From: Candidatus Fokinia cryptica
GTDB taxonomy: Bacteria > Pseudomonadota > Alphaproteobacteria > Rickettsiales > Midichloriaceae
Assembly: GCF_034359305.1 (NCBI RefSeq)
Contig: NZ_CP110343.1
Span: 776,503-815,586, forward strand
Direction: 5' to 3'
Length of the DNA stretch: 39,084 nt
Below are positions 1 to 12,000 of this stretch, in pieces. Position 1 is the first letter of the stretch, and each line of letters starts with the position of its first letter. Under the pieces are notes generated by a model. It had not been told where the DNA came from. It did not search any database and was given only the letters and a program-made list of their open reading frames with translations. The position numbers and the translations under genes were made by a program.

Positions 1-3000
1 GATAAGATACTTCATTCTTACGAAGAAATAAGAATAGAAGAGGAGGAGAAAAATAATTTACTTTTTACTTATCAAGGTGAAGATTTATCTCAAAAAATAC
101 TAAATTATTTCAGAAATTTAAAAGATAAAGAGCTTAAAAAAAGAGCTTTAGAAAGAGAGGTTATCGAGAAAAAAGAGCAGATGGAAAAAATAAAGGAAGA
201 GCAAATTATAGCTAAAGCTGAACTAATGAATGATTTTGAGTATGTAAGATTTGATATTCAGAACCTAATAAAGGAGCTTGAAGAAGAGGAGAAATTAATA
301 TCTGAACTTATAGTAGAAAAGAAGGAGTTAGAAGCATTGAAAGAGATAAATGATGCTATTTTAATAGAGAGAAAAAATCTGAGAATGGAAGAGCTTGTGG
401 ATTATGAGTCACTTTTAAATAATTTCTTGAAGTATTGTTCGTCTCTTGTTCCTCTTCAAAATGAAGTAGAATGCAATATATATAAGAAACAACTTAATTT
501 TGTGAAGCAAATAGCGAAGAAAGTTAAGTTGATATATTTTGCAGAGGAAAGAGTAAAAAATTTAAAGGAAGTACTATTCGAATATCAGAAGTTGGCAAGA
601 GATTATTCTGAAATTTCTCTTAATAATCCATTAAAGAAAGATGTTGAAGATTTTTCGCAGGAAGTAGTATTAGCATGGAACACAGCTGAAAAGGAAAATA
701 GTGAGCATTTAAATAGCGTAAATCTGGATATTGAAAATTTGGAAGCTCATATTGAATCATTAGATATTAATATATCGAAATTATCAGATGCGTTAAAGGA
801 TCTTGGTGTTATAGAGTACGATGCTGCTCTTAACATAGATTCCGAGAAGACTAAATTTGAAGTTTTGAAAAATAAGTTACAAAAAGAGCTATTATTAGCT
901 TCCGAGAAGACTCAATTTGAAATTTTGAAAAATAAGTTACAAAAAGAGCTATTATTATCTTATTTGAAAGAGTTTTACGAAGCTAAAAGATATTATGAAC
1001 GTACTAAAGAGTTGCATGATATGCTTAAGCATTCCATGAAAATGAAAGAGCTTTGTGAGAAAGATACGATGTTGCGAAAACAGCTTAAATTATCAAAAGG
1101 AACATCTGAAGAAGAAAAGCTATTAAAAGAATTGCAAAATTTGAATGAAGAACGAAAAAAATGGTTTGATAATGAACCTTCGGTACAAGAAGCTGTTTTG
1201 TTAACTAGAAAAAAAATAGTGGAGAGTTATTCTATTTGGGCTTTAAAAAAGGTGAATCTTGATAAAATAGATGTAAAATTAAGCAATCTTCAAGCCATAG
1301 AACGATATTTATCCAGTTTAGATGTTTCAATAAATACTGAACAAAATATTACTATAGAAGCTATCCAGTCTATTGAAAGTAATGTAATTAGAAAGGCAAG
1401 AGATTTAAACTTAGCTACTGGAAGTGAAGTGAATAGCTTAATTAAACCTAATTTTACAGAAAGTGAGTTATGTGGATTATATAAAATTTGGCACTCTAAA
1501 GATAAACTTCATAAGCATCGTACATTACAAAAGATTCAAGAAAGTATTTTGCAAAAAGAAGCTGAAGGGAGAAAGTTAAAAGTAGAAATTGTTGGTATTG
1601 AAGCTCTTATTACATCAAATGAAATTTTAATAAAAGAACAAGCAGAATCACTAAATGATGAGCATTTAAAAGTATTAGAGAAGCTAATTACAGCAGTAGA
1701 ATTAACTAAAGTAAAATTGAAAGATTGCTATTCGTCCAATGCGGTATTAGAAGCGGAAATTTCTGGAATAGTGAAAAAGATAGAAAATGCATTACTTATA
1801 CAAGCAATTCTTCGACAAGATGCTATATCAAAAAGTGGTGATCTAAATATAGAAGTACGTGAACTACGATCACATATAGAGATAAGTGAACTACAATCAC
1901 AATTGGAAATTGTAGAAGAAAAGAAGAGAAAAATAAAACAAAAAGAAGAGCAGCTTCTTAAAGAGATAGATTTATACGAGAAAGCATATATAAAAGTCGA
2001 TGATGTAGATTTACCAGGGCAATTATTTAAAAATTGGAAAATTCCAGAAGGAGAGATAGAGAAGAGTATAAACAAAGAACCTGATTTAGAAATTGATAAT
2101 TATCAATTAGAGATAGAGAAAACAGTTACTATATATAATTCAATTCTAGCGAGGATTCATATAGGAGAAGTGTTGCTTGGTAATCTCCTACAAAAGATGC
2201 CTTCTCTTCCAGATGTGGATGATATAACGTATGACATTGAAAACGAAAATTTTCAGTTAGAGGAGTATCAGGATAGGCTAAATTCAATTGGCATAAATGA
2301 TGATGTATTAGAGATGTTCGGAGAAATAGGGCACAAAATTAGTAAGATTGATGTAATAGAACATGTTCCGGAAGTGGAGCAACAATTTATAAAAAGGAGT
2401 GTGCTATCTCAGAAGTTACAAAAAATTCACAGTGAAGAAGCTAAAAATACTTTAAAAGAAGTGTATGGAGCAATAAAAAAGATACCAGATATTGCATTTC
2501 CTATAGTGCAGTTGACGAGAAGTTTAATGAATACATTATATAGTATTTCTCATGCAAAAGAGTCGCTTGAATTATCTAAAAGAAAACAAAGTTACTTAGA
2601 TAATGATAAGCAGTTTTATTTAGCTCGACTTACTGATAAGAACAGCGCTGCAAAACTAAAAAATGCAGTAGAAGAAAAATTAAAAAGTATAAAGATTCTG
2701 AAAAAAGGAACACGTGATAAAGAAGCTTTAGAAAAATTAACTCTTGAATTTTATATCTATTCCGAAGTAAATGCGGAATTGGATATAAACTATTCTCAAG
2801 AAGACTTCAAAGAAAAGCTTCTTAATGAAATTAATAAAGCTGAGAGTAATATTACGGAATTTGAGCAGCAAAAAGAAAAACTTCTTTTGCAGTTAAAAAG
2901 TATAAAGAATGATATAGAAGGACTGCGACAAAAATTGCTGCCGTTTGAAATAGAAATGCAAGAAATAGAAAAATTCTTAAAAATGTTACGGAAAGTGGAA

Positions 3001-6000
3001 GAACTTTATAATGTAGTGATACAAGAAAATAAAAAGAGCTATCTTTATAATATTACCATCTCAAAAGTAGTAGAGAATATTATCCTTGAAGCAGTTACTC
3101 CACAAGAGGAAGAGAATAATAAATCTGAATTACTTAAGATTAAAAAGGAGAAAGAGGATATTACTAATTGCAGAAAGAAGGAGATGGAAGCATTGAATAC
3201 GCTAAGGTATGAATTAGTAGGAAAAGAGGTAGCTGGTTTAGAAGATGAATTAGAGGCAAAGCAACAGTTATTAAAAGAAGAAAAAACTTGGTTTCTCCAA
3301 GAAGAAAACAATTTTAACAATCTAAGGCAGAAGAAAAATGATGCACAATTAATATTAGGTAAAATAAAAAATGAAAATAAAGAGGTAAAAAATATTTCGG
3401 ATATCGTACGTCAATCTATCGAGAAACAAGAACAAGAAATCCGTTTAATCGATGAAATGTTAAGTACGAAAATTGAATATTTGGAAAAAAAGAAAGCATC
3501 TATTCTTCTTGAAGAAAGGGCAATTGACGTGCTAAGGAATAAAATAGTAATGGCTAAAGAATTGATACAAAATCGAGACCCATGGGAAATAGTTAGACCT
3601 GCTCTAGAATTAAAGGAAAAGTTAATTAGACAATCTATTGATGAGACCAATGCTTTTATCATACAAACTCAACAAGTAATCATACAAGAAAGGATAGTGC
3701 TACTTTCAAGTGATATTAAAGCTGTTTCTGAGGCTGTTTCTGAAGCTCTTAAAAATAAACAGAACATTGCTAAGAATGATGATCTTCTCGAACTAAAGCC
3801 TTTTGGAGCATTGAGTGATGATTATATGTCGCATATTTTACGAAAAATGGAGGAGGTAGAACAGAATATTGAAAGTGAGAGTGAAGATGAAGGTGAAAAT
3901 GAGCATCCATTACATATGAGTCAAAAATATGCTTCTGATGTTGAGAGGTTAAAACTTTTCATACATGAAGAAGCAACTACTGTAACAAGTCTAATACCTG
4001 CGCCAAAAGTTAAATATCCGATGTGTATAGAGGAAAAATATGTTGCTAATGATGAAGTAAATTTACGTATGGATTACAAAAAGTGGACTGCTAAATACGA
4101 ACATGCCAGTTCTGTAAATAAAGATATACCTATCTTTGAGAAAAAAATGTCCTTGGAACAACATATATCGCAACTGATTCAAGATGTGGATTCAATATCC
4201 AAAAATATAATGGATTGTAGAGCGATATTAGTGTTATTAAGGCTAAAGAAAACTGATATCGTATTAGAAAAACAAGAGTATGAAACGTCATTGATGTTGC
4301 AATCATTGATGCAGAAGCAATTTGAGTTAAGTAATGATATTCGAAAATCTTATGATGAACTTCATTTGATAGATATGCATAGTACTAGAGTTATAAAAGG
4401 AAGAGAAGCTTATGTCGGAAAAGAGCAATTAGCACCTGTAGCATTGAAGGAAATAAGTGTAGTGAAGCAACATTTGCATGAAGTAAGGAAGAATCGTATG
4501 CATTGTAGTAATGAGATAGAAAAGTTAGATCATGCTATCAAAATAGCTCGATATGATTTCGGGTTTTTAAAAGATCAAGAAGGATACTATGAGAGATTAG
4601 CAATGTTAAAAATGATCGAATACAACAGAGCAGATATGGTGAAAGAGTTGAAAGTAAATGAGTATAAAATTGATCTATTGTGGCTGGAATTAGTAAAACT
4701 AAGAAATATTGACGGTAAGGATGATACAATTCCAAATAAGGAAAGAGATTTTGAAATACAGGAAAGAATAAGAGAAATAGAGCAGTGGGAATTTGATGCA
4801 ACAAGTATAAGTGGTAGAGCTGCGATGTTAGACCAGAATGGAGAAAAGTATAAAGCTATGCAGAGTATTATCACGAATATGAAAAATAGGGAGCATATAG
4901 CTGCAAAAACTTCCTTACTTGTGCCTTATAGTGACATTTATAAAGCATTAGATAACTTCAGAAAAAGTAAGCCTGATATGATACTTCATGCAGAAACAGG
5001 TATTGTTAAATTACAGAATCAGCAAAATGTGAAAGCGATGAAGCACGAAGAGTTAGCTTCACAATATGTTGGTGTAAGAATGCATGATTTGACCGTATGG
5101 AAACTATTAAATAACCTATTAACATTACTAACACATCCTAGTAAAGGAAGCGTCCAATCATGGGAAATAGGAAAAATGCTTCAAAAATTACGAGATATAA
5201 AAATAGAGCATGAAACGGAGTTTAATTTGCCAGAGTATTATGACTCGTATATAGAAGTCATCCAAGCTATGGGGGCTTTTAAAAATGGTAGAACAATAGA
5301 GCAGATATGTTCAGAGCAGAATGCGTTTTTAGATGAAATTCGCAAATTAGAGAAAGAGAAACAGTTGAGAATGGCAAAAAGATCTGAAAAAGAGAAGCAG
5401 ATAAAGAAAAGTCTCGATAGAAATGAAGTAGAAATTCTTACAGTTGAGATAAAAGAAAGTCAAAGCTTAGATGAGAAAGCTGCATTGCAGATATTAGAAA
5501 AGAAACAAAAATGCGCTCAACTTGATGAAGAAAGGATAAATTACTATACCGAGCTTTCTTCGTGGGGATGGGAATTGCGAACAGTTTCTAGGTTTATGAA
5601 AGCCATGAAATTGAATGTTATATTTGAGGAAATAATAAAAGAAAGAGATGAGATTAATATCTACTTCTCGAAAATTTTAAACATAAATAATGATCCTCAA
5701 ATTGTAGCTCTCTTTAAACTGAAGGAGAAAAAGAAAGAAAGTAGCATTTATTACTATGAAGCAATTCAAAAATTGAACGATGTACTAATGAATGCGATCG
5801 TAGATGGAGAGTTTAAGTGGAAAAAAAATGTTTTACCAATATTAAAGAATTTTCAAAAAGATAGTGAAGAAAGTATTGCGGTGATAAAATTACAACAAAT
5901 GAAAAGTAAAGTTGCATATAAAAAAGCTGTTGAGATCTGCAAAGAGTTAAAAAATACACTTGCTGCAAAATTTGAGGAAGATGGTGAAAAAGTACTCTTG

Positions 6001-9000
6001 GAAAAATTTATGGCGCTGAAATTTCCAGCTAATGATGAATATAATTATGATGAAGTAAATTGTTATTTAAAAGCAGTTGAGGCTCTTGTGAGAGTAGATT
6101 GGAAGATAGAGCCTGTACAGCCATACATATATGGGATGCGTGAAGTATTGAAAAAAATAGATTCCAATGATATCGCGTATGAAGATGCTATTTTAAAATG
6201 CAGAGAAACACGAAATGATCTCATTGAAACACTTCATCTTGCTACATTAATTAATGAGAAACTTTCTGAAAAATTGAAAATGCTATCTTTTGATAGTATA
6301 GAGAATTCTAATAATCAAAAAATAGGTAGCTATCTAACGAAGATCATTACTTTATTAAAAAGTAATGGCCATGAAATTGATCTTATACAGAAAGAAAAGG
6401 ACTCTATTACTAATGTGCTGGGAGAGTTAAATAACCCTAGAATTGAGCAAACTTCTGATGAATATCAGAAAATTCTCGGTTCATATGAAAAATCAAAAAG
6501 TGATATTCTTGAAAATGTCAAAGCAGATATTTTACATAATAATATGCTTTTACAACAATTGGAAGTGGTTGATATTGAAGCTCTGGAAGCTCCTAATTAT
6601 GAAGCAGCACGTAAATATTTAAGAGAAGTGATTGCTCTTATGGCAGAAAAGAAAGATGAGGAATTTAATTGGTTGGTAGGACAACAACAGATGAATGCTA
6701 TATTGAAACAATTTCAAAATGAAAAAGGTGATGTAGATCATGTAGCATATAAAGAAGCAGTGAAAAAGCATGAAGAAGCGATTGTATCGTATAAAGAGTT
6801 GAAAGCTAATGTCATTAAGAATATTCAAGAAAGTAATAAAGCTAACGATTTGTTATTAGTAAAATTAGATAAGCTCTTTAATAAAGAAGTGAAAGATTTT
6901 GCAATGTTACGTACTAATTTAGTGCAAATTACATTGCTTTTAAAAGAAAGCAATCGGTTAACTGGTTTGCAAAATCAGATAACTAATATGGAAAGAGAAT
7001 TAAAATATTCCACTATTCCTAAGAAGGAAGAGGAATATAAAAAGACTGTTAAGTTATATCATGATGTAAAGAGTAAAATTCTTGCGCGTCTTCAGATGGA
7101 TAATCAAAATAATAAAAAAGTCTCAGAACAGCTGAAAGAATGGGATCTTAAGCAACAAGAATCCTTAACTGATAGTTTAGGTAAAATTATTATCCTTTTG
7201 GAGAATAAGGATCAGAAAATGGAATTTGTGAAAAAAAAGAAAAGCGAGGCGCTTAAATTTTTAAAAAAATTACACAGTAGTAATAAAGTAAACGTCGCAT
7301 ACGAGAATATATTGTCTTTTTATGAACAAGCAATGAGTGATATTCGAAAAACATTCAATGAAGTAAAAAAAAGAACTCAGAAAGAGGAAATAATGCGCTT
7401 AGAGCAGATGGATAAGAATAACTATTATAAGGCTATTTGGGGTTTAATAGATCAATACCTTTATAGTGAGATGAAAGAACAAAAACAGCAAATAGCATTA
7501 AAACAGAAGGAATTTGAGGGCGAATGGAAGAGCTTTCCTAATTCACGAATAAAAGCTATTAAGGGAATGGAGAAAATAGCTAAAGTGCGTCAGGATATAG
7601 AAGAATTTCTTGTAAATGAACCGCATTATCGTCAAATGCCATCTATTCGTAGTGCTTTTGATCGTCTTCAGAATTTAAAAGAAAAGCATAAGAGAGAGGA
7701 GATGGAAGAGATGATATATAGAAGATGGTTAGATGAACAGGGAGCATATTTATCTGAATTTTCGACATTTTTACATAATTTCCTTGATAGTAAGGTGATT
7801 TATCTTAAAGAAGGATCAACAGAATATTCATCTTATATAACAAAATTACTTTTGTTGTTGAATAATGAACGTTCAAAGAATTTAATAGAAAAGCTTCCAC
7901 AATCGATAAAAAACGTAGTGCCGTATTTGGAAGCAAAGTTGAAACAAATGGAACGTATCTCAAAGCATGAAAATTTGAATAAGGCTACTAATGAGAGATA
8001 CGAGTATGTTGAAGAAGAAAAGAGGAAAATGTTTATACTGTATAAAAGTGCACTTAAATTTCTAGAAGCGGAGCAACGAGAGTATAATAAAAAGCGTGAA
8101 AATCTTTCGAGTGAAGGAGTAATACGAGAAATCTTTCGTCATCGTGAGATGGAGAATGTATGGAATGAATTAGAGATTGCTATTTCGTTTGAGTTAACTC
8201 CTGAAGATATGAAAATGCAGATTGATTATTATCATACTCAAATACTGACTTATTTATCTGAAGTAAGCAAAACTTCTCATGTTGCTGGAAATGATAAAAT
8301 TTATACTGTGCTCAAAATGATCGAAAAATTCAGAGAATTAAATGGTGATACATATGATAAAGAAGTCTTATTGAAGAAGAATAAGTTGCAACAGGTAATA
8401 ATAAAAGAGTTACAATTCTTTTCTGATATATTGGCACGTGAAGAAAGTTTGATGCAATTAGAGCGACAAAGAGAAGATTTATGGAGATACAGCAATAATA
8501 ATGATATTCAGAAATTGTGGAGAGAAAGGAGTTTTCTTAATAAGCAGCTTATAGATGCTAAAAAAGAACTGGAAGGAGAGTATAAAATATCACGTGCGAA
8601 TAAAGTGAAGAATTTAGCACAATTAGCTGAAGCTCATCTATCGGATATGCTGTATTCTCAGAAAGAAAAAATAAACAGTGAAATTGCTTCACTCCAGCTT
8701 CAGTTAAAAAGCTTGTTAAGAGGATTTCATGTAAATAGTAGTGATTCTTTTAAGAATATGAAGATGGAGCAATTGTTCCAGAATAGTATTGCATTTCGCA
8801 GTGATGTATTAAAGGAAAAGCTGAAAAAAATGATCTCATCGCTTGGAGCATGTGTTGCACTAGTAGAATCTACTGCAGGAAATTTATCTAAAAATGAGAA
8901 AAGGAGTACCTTGTGTTCGGAAATGAAGAATTTAAACGATGCAGCTAAGAAAGAACTACAAAATGTAGGAAGTATGGAAAAAATTGCATTAAAAAATGCA

Positions 9001-12000
9001 GATGATGCAAAAGTCGAAATTATGTTATCAGGAAAAGAAATGTTGAGAATAGAACTTGCCGTAACTGAAATATATCAGCAACTTACGAATTTAGAATCTG
9101 ACAATGTCGTTGTATTATCGGAGAAACTGGAAACTGTAAATCTGGAAAAAAGTGACACCTTACTGCAAATAAAAAATGCTATAGAAAAAACAGCAAATGG
9201 GAAAAATTTTGAAAAAGCAATGCAAAAAATAGGAAAATGTAATGTTAGTATAGCACATCATAATAGTGAGATTGTAAAAATTTCTTTGGAAAGAGATGAA
9301 ATAGAGGAAAAGCTTGCGCAATTAGAGGAACAAAAATTGAAATTATTAATTCTCTGCAGTGAGGAGAAAAAAATATTAGATAATGAAGTACGTATTAATA
9401 ATGCTACTAATGGGTATTATCAAAAATTGCGTCAATTAGAGGAGTTAGTAGATTTAATGAAAGAGATAAAGAGTGATAAAAAGAAAATAGAAGAGATAAA
9501 TATTAGATATTCTTTATTAAATGAAGCAATGATTCGTACTGAAGGGGAAAATCTAGAAATGGAAAATTTGAAAAAGCAAAAAATAGAAATGGAATCTGTC
9601 CTCGCTACTAATGAGGAGTTGCTCAGTAAGTTGCAGGAAATGAGCGGTAGTACTATAAGAGAAATTAAGAAAGAGATTTTAAAACGTAACGGTTCTATTT
9701 TGTATGATGAATTTACTAAGCAAGCATCTGATAATCTAGAGAAGGTGCAGAAGAGTATTTTTTCCTTACAGAAAAAGTATCAAAACACTGCGGATGATCT
9801 TATACAAGAAGGATTAATGATTGAGCAATATTATGAGCAATTGCTACCAGAATTAATAGATCAATGTTTTAAGAAATTGGGTATTAAAAATGCTATTCCG
9901 ACAAATATAGTGAATGCTTCTCAGCAAAAATATGCTCAATACGATAAAAATATAGGAGAAGTGACTTTAGCGATTTCTGTATTACGGGATAAGCATACTG
10001 TTGTAATGAGAGCAATCTCAGAAAATAAGAAAGAACTCTTGAATCTAGAGGATCAAATTGATATCGCTAATCAGGAAATAGATGAACTATACATAAAATA
10101 CCAAGAAGAGAATGGTATATTAGAAGAAATGGTGCAAGAGTTGGCACCGCACTATATTCTTCTAGAAGAATATAGAAGGAGCGAAAAGGATTTGATAAAA
10201 GAACATCAGGCCCATGAATATTATATTGGTAAGTTAGAAAGAGAGAAGAAAGTTCTAAGCGAAGAAGCGGAAAAGAAAAAAATGTTGGAAGAACTTAAAA
10301 AACTTACTGCAGTAGAAGTGTTGTATGGAATGTATAAAAAAGAGTTTATTACTAGGGAAGAGTATTTACGAAAAGAAGAAAACTTTTTCACTAACACGAC
10401 GCTACTACAAAAGCACCGTGAAATGCTGCAAGAAGATAATAATACATTAGATTTATATAATAAAAAGCTCGTTAAAATAAACCAAACGATAGAGAATTTA
10501 TTTCAAGATAGGCAGCACATAGAAGAAAAAATTCTCACACTATCAAAGGTTTTGTCAGGAAATACTGAACAGCTTAATCAGAAAGGTATGTTACGACTAT
10601 ATGAACTTTTCAAGGAAGTGGAAAATGCATACGTGCTTGTGGATGAATATAGTGCGAGAAAAAGCTTTAGTAGGAGATTGAATGCGCATGATAAAGATTC
10701 AGCAAGAGCACAGCATTTATATAATGAAAATCCTGTAAAAAATGCCGAAAAAATACAAAGTTATTTACAAAGTAGTGTTATAAAGCAAAATAAGTTTCAA
10801 TCCGATTCGAAATTATATGAAAGGAAAGAAGAAAAGTTACAAGCAAATATTGCTGATATGATCAGAGAAATGGAAGTAAGTTATACTACGAATAGCTCTA
10901 TTCTCTTTCAGAATCGTGATCTTAAAATATTAATTGAAGCGAGGAGTAATTTGATGAAGCTACAATTACAAAAGAAAGAATTGGAAAGGCAGAATGATAT
11001 TTTATCGATATCTAATAAAATTAAGACGATTCAGTTGGAAGTTGTTTTGAAAATAAATAATCTTGCTGAGGCAGAAGTTTTCGAAGACCCGAAATTGGTG
11101 AAATTGCAAGAGCAACTGGCACTCATACAAGATGATGAAGCGAAAAGCTTAAGTATACAGGAAGAGATAATTGAACTTAAGTTAGAAGCTGCGTTAAATA
11201 AAGTAGGTATTATTTCTAATAGTGATATTATAGCGTCCCTGTATTTCAGTTTACTAGAAAATTTCCTTAAGGAGAGTGGATTACGAATATATGATGAAGA
11301 TAGATCTAAAGAAGAATATGCAAGATATTCAAAAATGATTGCGAATCTCGATCAAGAAATTGAGATCTTGAAGAAGAATGCCTTTATAATTGATGGGGAG
11401 AGAAGAAGTATCGAAAATAATTTGGATGTCAGAAAGCGTATCATTAGCAGCTTAAAATTAGAAACAGATTCTTCACAAAAAGAAATGTATAATATTACTA
11501 TTAAAGCCTTAAATCCATTAAGAGCTTCTATTTTAAAATATAAAGCGAGTGAATTTAGCGGAGTAGAGAAAAGAATAACACCTCATATAAAAAAGCTCTA
11601 TGAAGAAATAAGTAAAAAAATGGAAGAAATGGAGAATGCTTTTAAAACTCACGAGGTGATTGAAAGTGAGAAAAGCCCAAATAAAGCGAATGAGCTTACG
11701 CGACAAATTGGAGAAATTGCAAAGCATGAAGAAGAGATAATTTATTTTGAGAAAAAGGTAAAAGCGTTAGAAGTAGAGAAGCAAAGATTTCAACAAAAAT
11801 CCGATAAATTGAAAGAAAAAGCTGCAGTATATGAGAATGTTGCTAGATGTCTTTCACTCTACGAGCAATACATAGAAGGGAATGAAGAAAAAAAAGAGTA
11901 TTTTTTGGCAGCTATCAATAGCGATTATTTAAAAGAAAATTCTATACTTTATGGCAATAGTCAAATAAGAAAAGCGCTAGAAAAAATAACTTTATCAAGA

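Noticed and set aside
841-960. 60-base repeat as a CRISPR unit
   Set aside because: Only two directly abutting copies without spacers, in frame within a coding sequence.
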